From positions 62,001 to 126,000 of the forward strand of contig CAIYMO010000053.1 in the NCBI GenBank assembly GCA_903927345.1: a DNA stretch of 64,000 nt, given 5' to 3'. Source of the stretch: an uncultured Armatimonadota bacterium. Its GTDB lineage: Bacteria; Armatimonadota; Fimbriimonadia; Fimbriimonadales; Fimbriimonadaceae. Positions 52,188 to 61,900 of this stretch are shown piece after piece. The position numbers were made by a program, and so were the translations under genes. Within the stretch, counting starts at the first letter, position 1. Each line of letters begins with the position of its first letter. Under the pieces are notes generated by a model. The model made no database searches, was not told the origin of the DNA, and worked only from the letters and a program-made list of their open reading frames with translations.

Positions 52188-52661
52188 ATGTATAGTTGCG
52201 TTGCTATAAACGTCATCGACTTCATCATCCAAGACACCGAGCGCAATTTCGCAAACTTTTTCCACACCTGCAGACAGGTTCCAGCCGACAAGCAAGACTG
52301 GAGACCGCTTGATAACGGCCGATCCACCCTCGACCAGGCTCAAGAAGTAGCAATCTGCCCACTTTGGGTCCCGGGACTACTGCAAGCAAAGGGATTCGAT
52401 CCGTCGATCTTTGGTGACTTCGAAACCGCAAAGGCTTCCCTTCCCGACCTCGATGCTTGCGAAGCGGCAGCCAAAGAAAACTTGGTGAAGCTGATCGAGG
52501 CCTGCAAGGCCTTTCCTGAGGCGGACTACCAGACCGAAGTTGAATTTCCGTGGGGCAAATACACTTTCCTCCAAACGATGACCTTCGCAAGCTGGAACGC
52601 TAACTACCACATGGGCCAGGTGAGCTATATCCAGACTCTGTACGGCGATCAGTCGATGTAA
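52188..52661 (+). CDS. DinB-superfamily protein
   Basis: 157 residues, four-helix DinB fold: DFIIQDTERNFANFFHTCRQVPADKQDWRPLDNGRS (helix 1 and the early loop), WVPGLLQAKGFDP, and WNANYHMGQVSYIQTLYGD near the end, the usual H-xx-GQ-x-xx-L helix with a metal His. Members are metal-dependent thiol transferases or hydrolases of mostly unknown role. ATG 52188 is the only plausible start; upstream TTG is in frame but embedded in TTGACA. Three bases before the MerC stop, convergently. Confidence 0.78.
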   Translation: MYSCVAINVIDFIIQDTERNFANFFHTCRQVPADKQDWRPLDNGRSTLDQAQEVAICPLWVPGLLQAKGFDPSIFGDFETAKASLPDLDACEAAAKENLVKLIEACKAFPEADYQTEVEFPWGKYTFLQTMTFASWNANYHMGQVSYIQTLYGDQSM

Positions 52662-52663
52662 AC

Positions 52664-53023
52664 CTAAGCGGCACATCTGGAAGTGAGGCGCTGGTTAGTC
52701 CAGTGGAACGCAATCAGCACTGCACCGCCAGTTACCGAAAACATCCATCCTGGTTCATTCAAGTGGGCCAGGATAATCATCGACAATCCAGCAAGAAACA
52801 AGAGCAATGGATTCCAGGAATGGTGAATCCGGAAGCCTCGTACGACGGCCCAAATCCCCAACGACACAGTCGAACCTATAAACAAGACTTCAAGTACCGG
52901 ATGACCGATAAATCCGAGCCCTACCGAAGACAAAACTCCAAGAGCAACTCCCGATACGGCACAGTGAATCGCACAAGCAAAGCTCGCAACAGAACCCAGT
53001 TGGTCAACATTGGGTTTATTCAC
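52664..53023 (-). CDS. MerC-domain membrane protein
   Basis: 119 residues: VDQLGSVASFACAIHCAVSGVALGVLSSVGLGF with CAxHC as MerC motif, and four TM segments (VLEVLFIGSTVSLGIWAVV, LLLFLAGLSMIILAHL, VTGGAVLIAFHW). Short MerC-like proteins bring in or export a metal; there is no mer operon here. I start at GTG 53023, six bases after TATCAT; the longer open frame runs through the tRNA and cannot be right. Confidence 0.8.
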   Translation of the reverse strand: MNKPNVDQLGSVASFACAIHCAVSGVALGVLSSVGLGFIGHPVLEVLFIGSTVSLGIWAVVRGFRIHHSWNPLLLFLAGLSMIILAHLNEPGWMFSVTGGAVLIAFHWTNQRLTSRCAA

Positions 53024-53029
53024 GCTTAC

Positions 53030-53035
53030 ATGATA
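53030..53035 (-). promoter_or_regulatory. -10 box of the MerC-like gene
   Basis: TATCAT on the minus strand, six bases before GTG 53023, in the 30-base gap after the tRNA. Confidence 0.5.
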
Positions 53036-53065
53036 CCCTAAGGGGGTAGGTGAACAAAGAGAATT

Positions 53066-53141
53066 TGGCGCGCTCGAGAGGACTCGAACCTCCGACCCCC
53101 AGCTCCGCAAGCTGATGCTCTATCCACTGAGCTACGAGCGC
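53066..53141 (-). tRNA. tRNA-Arg, anticodon GCG, CCA encoded
   Basis: 76 bases, complete cloverleaf: acceptor GCGCTCG/CGAGCGC, D-arm GCTC-AGTGGATA-GAGC with G18-G19-A20, anticodon arm TCAGC-TTGCGGA-GCTGG (anticodon GCG at 53108-53106), 5-base variable loop, T-arm GGAGG-TTCGAGT-CCTCT, discriminator G and genomic CCA. A20 and C35 are arginine identity elements. GCG (reading CGC, CGU) is unusual in bacteria, where inosine from ACG normally reads this box. Confidence 0.93.
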
Positions 53142-53168
53142 GTTAGGTGAAAGAGAATACCTCAAACG

Positions 53169-55742
53169 CTATGCCGCGAGTTCATTGCCGTTCTGTGCAA
53201 CAACAACCAAGTCCTCGAGTGGCAGAGGTTTGCTAAAGAAGTAGCCCTGGCTGAATTCAACATCCTTAGCTGCCAAGAAATCAAACTGCTCTTCAGACTC
53301 AATGCCCTCAGCAACAATCTGGAGATTCAACGCGCGAGCGAGTCGGATGATGGTGCCAATGACCTCCTCCTGCTTCTTATCTACTGCGATTCCATCAACG
53401 AACCGCTTGTCGATCTTCAGGATGTCGAACGGCAGACTTGCCAGAGTGGCCAGCGACGAGTAGCCGGTTCCGAAGTCATCAATGGCGAGGCTAAATCCTC
53501 GATCTTGAAGTTGAACCAGCATCGCCAAGCACTCGCCAGCATCGTGCATGATCGAAGATTCCGTGACCTCGATGATCAGATTCTTCGAAGTGATGCCCCA
53601 TCGATCTACCGCAGTGTTGAAGGCGCTCAAGGTCGAACTGTTCTTCAACTGTCGCAACGACAAATTCATGCTGATCGCAAACTGGGGATTTTGAGTCAGG
53701 TCGATGACCTTCCGAATCGCCTTAGCCGTCTCATCAAGGACGTAGTTTCCAAGGTCATTGATAATGTCAGATTCTTCAGCAATCGGAATAAACGTCGACG
53801 GCGACACTTGCCCAAACCGGCTTGAGTTCCACCGCAAAAGGGCCTCAGCTTTAACAAGTCTCTTCGACTTATTACAGTAGATCGGCTGGAAGACCAGATG
53901 GAATTCTCCATCGGTCAGTGCCTGTCGCATCGCCGTCTCGAGTTCAACCCGCATCTTCGCTCGGAAGCTCATCTCGGGCTTATAGATCACGGGATGGATG
54001 GACTGGTTCTTTCGAGCATTCTCCAGAGCAAGGTTCGTCTTTCTGAGAATCCCAGTTGCTGTCTCTGCCTCCTCCGCCTGAACATAGCCGATGCGGCACA
54101 TCTTCGCAATCTCGACTCCGTCAACATAAATCGGCTTACGGCAGACTTCGTCGATCTTTCCGACGATCCAGGACATTGCATGTGGATCAGGAACGATTAC
54201 AACAAAGTCATCGCCGGCAATCCGTCCAACGATCCCTGCAGCTGCCACGCCCTCAGAAAGGGTCGATCCAAACGCCTTCAGAAGCTTGTCGCCAATCTCC
54301 GCACCCCAGGACTCATTGATGTTTCTAAAGTTGCTGATCTCGATTCCCACCACACCCAGGCGTGGAGATTCGGTCAGCAACAACGCAATGACTTCATGAA
54401 TCTTAGTGCGGTTGATAAGCCCGGTGACCGTGTCGAAGAATGCAAGTCTGCGAACCTCTTCTCCCCGTGCTCTAGTCTCGGAAATATCATTAACAAATGC
54501 TTCAAGCGATATCGTACCGTCGTTGTTATAAGCCAAGGAGAGCTGCTCAGAGAACCAGAATGATTCGCCATTTTCTCGGCAGATTCGATACTCTGTGCTC
54601 ACGAATTCCTGTTTTCGAAGGATCGCGTCTTTAACAGCCCGTTGCCACAGATGGTCATCCTCAGGATCTCTCAGAGTTTCCCACAGGTAGTCAAATGAGT
54701 CGCCCGAAGCAATTTGGTTATCCACCCATGCAAACGGAGATTCATGCTTCAACTTTCCAGACCAGCTAAACTTCGAGTCGTGGAGTTTCGCGCTTCCCTG
54801 CCAAATCAAGCAACCTGCGGCATTCAGCGTGCGGACGAGCGAATCATTTAACGCTTTGGCCTCCTGTGCGGTGGCGGCCAAGTTTTCCTCGGTTTTGCCA
54901 AGTTTAGAGCTTTGCTCCGTAACCGTAGCTCGGAGCCGACGGACGATCATGCCTGAAATGACTGCTAGCACAAGGCTAAATGCAAAGGCGCAAAACATTC
55001 CAACATCGAAGGAATCTTCGAGGTCTTCGAGATCGTGAGCCATGGGAGCACTCTTTACGTCAAGACAAAGCGCTGCAACGACTTTTCCGTCAGACCCCAG
55101 AATTGGAACATAGCTTCGAAGCACGTCGCCATCAGGCTCCTTTTGAACTCCGTCTTCAAGCGAGGGTCGCCCCATCCTGAGTGCGGCCAACAATTTGCTG
55201 CTCGGATTTCCGATCGGTTGGCCAACCTTAGCTTGCAAAATCTGCCGACCATTAATAATCCGACTAGCTGGACCCGGATCAACCACATAGGTCACGTTCT
55301 TCTTGATCGTTCTGTAGATGTACGCGTTGGATAGGCGAGGGTCTCGGGCAATAAACCGGCGAATTGCGATCAGAGTTTGCTCATAGGCAGGCGTCTTCTT
55401 GTCAGATTCAACCCAAATCTTCTTGAGCTTCGAAGCGCTAATGTTTTTGACCAACAACCCGCCGGTCAACGTACGCATCTCGTTGTAGCTGGTGACTACG
55501 CGCTGACGAGCCGCTCTTTTCACTCCGTAACCGGCAATGAATCCACTGGCGAGGCTGACGGCAAAAACGAGCAGTCCGAATCGGATCGCCGTTCCTAGAG
55601 CACTTCGATCGCTAGCCATCTTGGAAGACAACGAGACCCCAGGCGAGTCAGTGTGCTTACCTTGCCCCCGTTTCAGATTCATAATGCCTAGCCGTCCCAA
55701 ACCCGGAGCGAACGAATCCACTCCTTGAATAATTTCTTCCAC
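53169..55742 (-). CDS. Membrane PAS-GGDEF-EAL protein with degenerate GGDEF
   Basis: Up to 857 residues. TM at about 48-70, an extracytoplasmic sensor region to about 245 (double-Cache-like), TM about 246-268, PAS/PAC about 310-430 (FWFSEQLSL..), GGDEF about 430-590 with RIAGDDF at the active site (AGDDF, so cyclase activity doubtful), EAL about 605-850 with EALLRW, the conserved NLS, DDFGTGYSS and AEGIES, so c-di-GMP phosphodiesterase is likely. GTG 55742 is the widest start; ATG 55682 is a good alternative. Confidence 0.92.
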   Translation of the reverse strand: MEEIIQGVDSFAPGLGRLGIMNLKRGQGKHTDSPGVSLSSKMASDRSALGTAIRFGLLVFAVSLASGFIAGYGVKRAARQRVVTSYNEMRTLTGGLLVKNISASKLKKIWVESDKKTPAYEQTLIAIRRFIARDPRLSNAYIYRTIKKNVTYVVDPGPASRIINGRQILQAKVGQPIGNPSSKLLAALRMGRPSLEDGVQKEPDGDVLRSYVPILGSDGKVVAALCLDVKSAPMAHDLEDLEDSFDVGMFCAFAFSLVLAVISGMIVRRLRATVTEQSSKLGKTEENLAATAQEAKALNDSLVRTLNAAGCLIWQGSAKLHDSKFSWSGKLKHESPFAWVDNQIASGDSFDYLWETLRDPEDDHLWQRAVKDAILRKQEFVSTEYRICRENGESFWFSEQLSLAYNNDGTISLEAFVNDISETRARGEEVRRLAFFDTVTGLINRTKIHEVIALLLTESPRLGVVGIEISNFRNINESWGAEIGDKLLKAFGSTLSEGVAAAGIVGRIAGDDFVVIVPDPHAMSWIVGKIDEVCRKPIYVDGVEIAKMCRIGYVQAEEAETATGILRKTNLALENARKNQSIHPVIYKPEMSFRAKMRVELETAMRQALTDGEFHLVFQPIYCNKSKRLVKAEALLRWNSSRFGQVSPSTFIPIAEESDIINDLGNYVLDETAKAIRKVIDLTQNPQFAISMNLSLRQLKNSSTLSAFNTAVDRWGITSKNLIIEVTESSIMHDAGECLAMLVQLQDRGFSLAIDDFGTGYSSLATLASLPFDILKIDKRFVDGIAVDKKQEEVIGTIIRLARALNLQIVAEGIESEEQFDFLAAKDVEFSQGYFFSKPLPLEDLVVVAQNGNELAA

Positions 55743-55912
55743 ACTTCAATGCCGAAGTCTAAACATTTGTCAAAAATTCTCTCAGTTCAAGCCCTCGCCC
55801 AGATTCCCTGGGCCCTTAGATTAGGCATCTTTGGCACATTTGCTAGGTTCTCCTTCAAAAAGTGGGCAAACCCTCCGATAACTCCAATACGGCCCATTTG
55901 TGCCTCATTGCA

Positions 55913-57976
55913 ATGCAAACTGTCGCAAAGATTCTGAAACATACCGATATCCTCGCTGGAATCGGTCTCCTTGTCATCGTTGCGATGCTCATGTTGCCCA
56001 TGCCGGGCTGGATGCTTGATCTAGGTCTGGTTGTTGCCCTCGGAACCTCGGTCATGATTCTGCTGACCACGGTCAACATCACAGACCCACTCCAGTTCAG
56101 CTCCTTCCCTCCCCTGCTGGTCATTACCACGCTGTTTCGACTCGCACTCTCTGTCGCAGCAACCAAATTGATCTTAGGTTCGGGTCAAGCCGGCCACGTC
56201 ATCGAGACGTTTGGCAACTTCGTGATGGGTGGAGACTTTGTCGTCGGCTTTGTCGTCTTCCTCATCCTCATGATCGTCCAGTTCGTGGTTATCACGAACG
56301 GTGCCGGACGAGTCTCAGAAGTTGTCGCCCGATTCACCTTGGATGCAATGCCGGGTAAGCAGATGGCGATCGACGCCGACCTTGCCGCCGGTCTCATCGA
56401 CGAAGACACAGCCAAACTTCGCAGAAAAGGCGTCAAGCAGGAAGCCGACTTCTATGGAGCTATGGATGGTGCTTCCAAGTTCGTTAAAGGCGACGCGGTA
56501 GCTTCGCTACTGATCATCGCGATCAACATCATCGGTGGATTCGGTGTTGGGCTCTTCAAGGGTCAAAGCGACGCGATGACCATCTTGAAGACATATGCCT
56601 TGCTCTCGGTCGGTGAAGGTCTCACATCGCAAATTCCAGCCCTCCTCATTTCCTCCGCAAGCGCTCTTCTCGTCACCCGCGCAGGACAAGAGCGAACGAT
56701 GGGTGGACAAGTCGCCGCTCAGTTCTTCGCCCAGCCCAAGGCTCTTGCCGTCAGCGGTGGCGCGTTAGCTGCCTTCGGTCTGATTCCCGGATTCCCGGCC
56801 ACGCTCTTCATGACCGCCGGTGGATTCCTTTACGGTCTCTCATGGCTGTTGAAAAAGAACCCTTCACTCGTCAATGCATTCGACGCTCCGAAAGAAGAAG
56901 CTCCTGCCCCTGCACCTGTTCCAGTTCCCACGGGACCCGAAGCCGTATTGCCGTTGCTTCACGTTGATCCGATTGAGATCGAGATCGGTTACGGCCTAAC
57001 AAAACTTGCCGACCCTAAATCTGGCGGTGACCTCAGCGAGCGCGTCGGGGCCACTCGGCGTCAAATCGCCTCCGAACTTGGCTACGTTATGCCATCAGTT
57101 CGAATTCGTGACTCGATCCAGCTTGAGTCCAATAACTACGTTCTCAAGATTCGCGGCGAAGAAGTCGCACTCGCAACGGTTATGCCTAACCTGAAGCTCG
57201 CTGTGAATAGCGGTGGCGCCGTCGAGTCCATCGCCGGCATACCCGGCAAAGACCCAGTCTTTGGTCTGGAAGCTCTCTGGATTGAGCCTGATCAAGCAGA
57301 ACTTGCAGAGCGTGTTGGCTACACGGTCATCGACCCATCTTCGGTCATCACGACTCACCTCTGCGAAGTCATCAAGCAGCACTGCCCTGAACTCCTTAAC
57401 CGACAAGACGTCCAAACCCTTGTAGATGAAGTCCGCAAGTCGAACCCGACCGCTGTCGACGAGCTCATGCCCGACATGCTCACGATTTCCGATGTCCAAA
57501 AGGTTCTTCAGCATCTTCTCGCAGAGCGCATTCCCATCCGAGATATGGTCACGATCATCGAGACTCTCGCTGACTTTGCTCGAAAGACCAAAGATGTCGA
57601 ACAACTCGGGGAGATTGTCCGCTCCTCCATTGCGCGCACGATCACCCGCCAATACTTGGATCACGAAGACAAGCTTCTCTGCCTCACACTAGAACCAACC
57701 CTCGAGCGCACCTTGTCCGAAAAGGTCAGCCTGACAGGCAGCGGTTCCATGCTCGTCCTTGATCCCGAACTGCAAGGGATGGTCATCCAGTCGCTCAAAC
57801 TCGAGTACGACCGCGCAACGATGCAGGGCCACCAGCCGGTTCTTCTGTGCGGTGCACAACTTCGGCTTTCCATGCGGCGATTCCTTGATCGACACCTTCC
57901 AAACCTACCGGTTCTCGCCTACAGCGAAATCTCGGCAAAAGCAGAAGTGGAGTTCATCGGACAGATTGCAGCGTAA
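55913..57976 (+). CDS. flhA: Flagellar biosynthesis protein FlhA
   Basis: Central gate of the flagellar type III export apparatus. 687 residues from ATG 55913: eight TM segments in the first 320 with KHTDILAGIGLLVIVAMLML, PPLLVITTLFRLALSVAATKLIL, the FHIPEP block VVITNGAGRVSEVVARFTLDAMPGKQMAID, QEADFYGAMDGASKFVKGD; soluble domain (about 340-687) with VRIRDSIQLESNNYVLKIRG and QYLDHEDKLLCLTLEPTLE. All complete. No other flagellar gene lies within the window. An earlier GTG at 55862 is in frame; homologues start near M18. Confidence 0.94.
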   Translation: MQTVAKILKHTDILAGIGLLVIVAMLMLPMPGWMLDLGLVVALGTSVMILLTTVNITDPLQFSSFPPLLVITTLFRLALSVAATKLILGSGQAGHVIETFGNFVMGGDFVVGFVVFLILMIVQFVVITNGAGRVSEVVARFTLDAMPGKQMAIDADLAAGLIDEDTAKLRRKGVKQEADFYGAMDGASKFVKGDAVASLLIIAINIIGGFGVGLFKGQSDAMTILKTYALLSVGEGLTSQIPALLISSASALLVTRAGQERTMGGQVAAQFFAQPKALAVSGGALAAFGLIPGFPATLFMTAGGFLYGLSWLLKKNPSLVNAFDAPKEEAPAPAPVPVPTGPEAVLPLLHVDPIEIEIGYGLTKLADPKSGGDLSERVGATRRQIASELGYVMPSVRIRDSIQLESNNYVLKIRGEEVALATVMPNLKLAVNSGGAVESIAGIPGKDPVFGLEALWIEPDQAELAERVGYTVIDPSSVITTHLCEVIKQHCPELLNRQDVQTLVDEVRKSNPTAVDELMPDMLTISDVQKVLQHLLAERIPIRDMVTIIETLADFARKTKDVEQLGEIVRSSIARTITRQYLDHEDKLLCLTLEPTLERTLSEKVSLTGSGSMLVLDPELQGMVIQSLKLEYDRATMQGHQPVLLCGAQLRLSMRRFLDRHLPNLPVLAYSEISAKAEVEFIGQIAA

Positions 57977-57996
57977 GACTGGCTACAGCCAGTCTT
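57975..57996. terminator. Hairpin spanning the flhA and corA stop codons
   Basis: AAGACTGGC/GCCAGTCTT, nine pairs and a 4-base loop, in the convergent gap; no U-tract. Probably separates the two transcripts in both directions. Confidence 0.45.
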
Positions 57997-58951
57997 GCCG
58001 TTTGAACTGCCAGATGATTCCACCGCTGAGGACGATCATGATGAGCAGCGCAAACGGATAGCCGACATACCACTCAAGCTCCGGCATGTACTTAAAGTTC
58101 ATCCCGTAGATCCCGGCTACAAGCGCGCAAGTCATCAGCACAGTCGAGATCACCGTCATCTTCTTCATCACCATGTTCAAGTTGTTTGAAACAGTTGAGA
58201 GGTGGATGTCCAGAAGTCCGGTTAAAGCTTCGCGGTTCGTATCAACCAACTCCGTCAACCGCAGCGTATTGTCAAAAAGATCATGGAAGTAAGGATCCAG
58301 ATGGTCCGAGACGAACTCAAGCTCTCGCCTCAATAGCGAGTTCATCACGTCACGGAAGGGTCCCAGCTGACGCCGCATGTGCAACATCCGGCGCTTGACG
58401 ATTAACAACTCGTGGAGCTTGTCTGTCTTCCCGGTGTAGATCTCATCTGAGATTCGGTCGACCTCATCCTCCATGGCGTCAAGCCGAGGGAAGTAGTCAT
58501 CGAGAATCGAGTCCAGCAACGCAAACAGGATGTAACCCACTTCAGCGTGCCCGAGCGAGAGCTTGGCCTTCCAACGATTAGCCATCGTCTTCACGCAAGG
58601 AATCTCGACGTGGGAAACCGTCACCAACGTTTGACCGTGAACAAAGAAGCCAATCTCATCGAACGCCTCCTCACCATCGGTAAGCCCAACGACGGCTGGC
58701 GCGACCAAAAACACATGGTCCTCAAACTCTTTCAACTCGGGACGCTCGTCCCGACCGACAGCATCCTCAATCGCAACCGGATGGAATCCGAAGTCCCGAT
58801 CTAATAAGATGCTCGTTGCCTCGGGGTCACTATCAAAGATATGAATCCAAGTGATTTCTTCGCCGGTCTTAAACCGCCGAACACCCTCGTCGTAGCTAAT
58901 CTCCTTAACAGACTTGTCGGCGGAGACGGCGAGGACGAGGGTGGTGGTCAT
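57983..58951 (-). CDS. corA: Magnesium/cobalt transporter CorA
   Basis: 322 residues: a soluble funnel domain (HDSDPEATSI..., LDSILDDYFPRLDAMEDEVDRI long helix) and the two C-terminal TM helices with the YGMNFKYMPELEW signature (GMN) and a basic tail WQFKRQDWL. Pentameric channel for Mg2+ or Co2+. ATG 58951 immediately follows the stop of the large secreted protein gene. Confidence 0.96.
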   Translation of the reverse strand: MTTTLVLAVSADKSVKEISYDEGVRRFKTGEEITWIHIFDSDPEATSILLDRDFGFHPVAIEDAVGRDERPELKEFEDHVFLVAPAVVGLTDGEEAFDEIGFFVHGQTLVTVSHVEIPCVKTMANRWKAKLSLGHAEVGYILFALLDSILDDYFPRLDAMEDEVDRISDEIYTGKTDKLHELLIVKRRMLHMRRQLGPFRDVMNSLLRRELEFVSDHLDPYFHDLFDNTLRLTELVDTNREALTGLLDIHLSTVSNNLNMVMKKMTVISTVLMTCALVAGIYGMNFKYMPELEWYVGYPFALLIMIVLSGGIIWQFKRQDWL

Positions 58952-61900
58952 TTAGAGCTTCCGGATGCGAATGTTCTTGTAAGCCACGAGATTTCCGTGG
59001 TCTTGCAATACGATGTGTCCGGAATTGTACTTTGCATACTCAGGCCAGCCATTGAACTTACTCTTCTTCAGCCGCTCCAAGAAGTCAGCAGAACCGATCT
59101 CGTATTCAACGATTTTCACTCCGTTGAGCCAGTGCTCGACATGCGCACCTTTGTAGATCACCCGCAGGTGATTCCAGGTGTTCGCTGGGTTCACCATCTT
59201 CTTGGCAGGCGCATACAATCCATATGCAGATCCTGCTGAAGTCAGCGGATTCTTTCCATCAGGATGCTTTGCATCGTCAAGAACCTGACACTCTGTTGCC
59301 GTCTCGTAGGAAGCCCCGCGAGTCTCCCGCGAACGCAACATGATTCCGCTATTTCCGCCCGCCTGAACTCTCCAGTCCAGTCGAAGCTCGAAGTCGCCAT
59401 ACTGCTCCTTCGTCGCCAGGTCGCCGCCGTCGAGTCCAGGAATGAATACGAGCGCTTGATCAGCAACCTGCCACCCCTTAGGAACTCCCTCGCCCCGATA
59501 CTTGCGCCACTTCGTGATGTTCTTTCCATCAAAGAGCAACTCAAAGCCGGCCGCCTTTTCCTCTGCGCTAAGGCTGTTTGTCTCAGTCGCAGCCTCGCTC
59601 GGCTGAACCGTGCCAACTCGGTTCGGAATCACGTTGACCGTACTCCAAGCCTCGTTTGCCCACATCATCTGACCGTCTGCACCTCGTAGAGACATCGGTA
59701 ATCGGAAGTAAACAACATCCTCCGGCTTCACTCCAGCGAACTCAAGGAAGACTTTTGTCCGCGTCTTGTTCCAAGTCACCGACTTCAACGGAAGGCGCTC
59801 CTCGCCAACCTTCGGTCCACCGTACTCAATCGTCGGAACATAGTGCCAATGTCGGACTTCCCACTCGCTCAGAACTTCTGGCAAGAGGTTGGCCTGAACC
59901 GGCTCGGTGAACTCAATCTCCGCTCCGTTCTGGGCAGGAAGAACCTTTAGCATTTCAAACGTCGTCTTGCCGTTATAAGCAAGTCGTTGAAGTCCGTAAC
60001 GCTCCTTCCCTTCCTGACCCCAGTTACCCGTAGAGCCAATTCCGCCGACGTACATCGCCTTATCAGGACCCACGATCACTCGGTTGATTCCCGCCTCAAG
60101 CCCCTGAGTCAAACGGAAGACGGTGCCCTGATACCGACCGTTCACCTTCTCCAAAAAGATTCGGCGAAGACCGCCGTAGGTGACGTCTCCGGCCATCATC
60201 TGACCCTTATACGGACCGTATTCAAACGGCCCCGGCTGGCTCACAGAGTTTCCGATTTCTCCCTGCGGGAACCAGACTGCAGGAGCCAACTCCTTGATGC
60301 CTTTCAGCGCCTCAAACTCAACGGAACGGTTCCCATAAAACGCGCCAGGAATCACTTCGAGCAGCTTGCACGAAGGCAACCAGTCGCCCTGGTTGTCGGT
60401 GATGAACAACTCACCTTTGCCGTTCATCCCGGTTCCGTTCGGGGTCCGAAGACCGCGAGCGATGAACTCGTAGTCTCCCGTCTTGATGTTGGTTTTCATC
60501 ACCCGACCGCGATCAATGTTCTGACCATCCGTACTCCTTCCACCGGTGTTGATTCCAAGAGCAAGGTTCGTATAAAGGTAGTCACCTTTGCGGTTAAAGC
60601 CGAAGGTGAATTCATGGAAGTTCGGCGTCACGCCAAACCCGCTACTCAGAGCGTAATACTCGTCGATAATGCCATCTTTATCTGTATCACGAAGCCGCGT
60701 GATCTCCTGCTTTTGAGCAACAAAGATGTCGTTTCCGACCACTTCAATGCCAAGTGGCTCAGACAATCCAGCAGCAATTCGCTTCACGACAACCTTCGAA
60801 GGATCACCAGTCTGAACACCTTCAATGTCATACACCGCGCCGTCCGGATCCCAGGTGCAGAGCACCAGATGTCCGTTCGGACGGAACGACATGCCGCCAA
60901 CCCGAGGGTTGAAATCCGCCGGGCGTGGAGTCGTCAAATCAAACGAAGGGTGAACGCTCACTTCTGGCCGCCCGTCTCCCGGTCGCTGAGGGAAGATTGC
61001 ATCCATCACCTTCTTAAATCCAGGCGCCACGACCCCGACCTCGTCGGCAACCGTCTCCAGGTTCTTATTGGTGATCCGCTTCCAGTCGGTCTCTTCGGCA
61101 AGCTTCCAATCCAGCGTCAACAGAGCCGGTCCTTCGTTCTGGAAGTAGTCGATAAGTAGAGGGTAAAGCCCTGGCTCGAGGTCCATCGAACCCGTCGCCT
61201 GCTCACCCAGGTGCATCCCGTCAAAGTTTATGATCCGCTCACCATTCACAAACAGCCGAGCCCCATCATCAACATTCATCCGGAACTCGTACAGCGCACC
61301 CTCTTCGACTTTTAGCCATCCTGTAATCGAAACCAAGAAGTGCTCCTTAAGCCCAAACTGCTCGTTCTTGAGGTCAACGTTGGGAATCTGACGGCTCACG
61401 TTTGGAGTCTGGTTAGGAACTAGGCTCGGGATCTTCTCAAACGGAAATTCGATCTGATAAGCGCGATAAGAAAGCCCGGGCGCATGAACATCGCCCTTCT
61501 GAATGTTCCCTTGTCCTTGAGGGGCATCAGTGGTCGCGAACAGCTCTTCTTCTGCTGGCTGGCTAAGCGCCGGGTTGAACAGGACGGACCACGTGGTATT
61601 CGCACCGATGCCATTCCACGCCTCTCGGTCGCCTTCGGGTCGGGCCTGCCCGTTCACATAGAAGTTGCTAAAGCTCGCTGCGCGACCGTAGGTTAGGACT
61701 TGAATGTCTGCCGTAGGAGCCGACGACTTAAACGTTCGAGTCAACCCAACTGGTTTCTGTCCGCGCCAAAGCAACTGAGGCTCTTCAGTGACCGTGACCC
61801 ACTTACCGGCGACCGGAACTTCAAAAACGAACTCAACCCGGCTGTCCTTCAGCAGCCGATGCCCACGGTAACGAGGCTTTACTTCTTTACCGTCAACCTT

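Noticed and set aside
52167-52196. TTGACA-N18-TATAGT near the DinB gene, a promoter candidate.
   Set aside because: It would start transcription inside the gene with no in-frame start codon downstream until far into the protein, so it cannot drive this gene; probably chance.
52664-53110. Longer open frame for the MerC-like protein extending to 53110.
   Set aside because: It would run through the complete tRNA-Arg (53066-53141); GTG 53023 has a -10 box six bases upstream and matches the family start.
59987-61159. 390-codon open frame on the plus strand.
   Set aside because: It is antisense to the 1086-residue protein, whose domains are clear; protein composition is biased and shows no domain.
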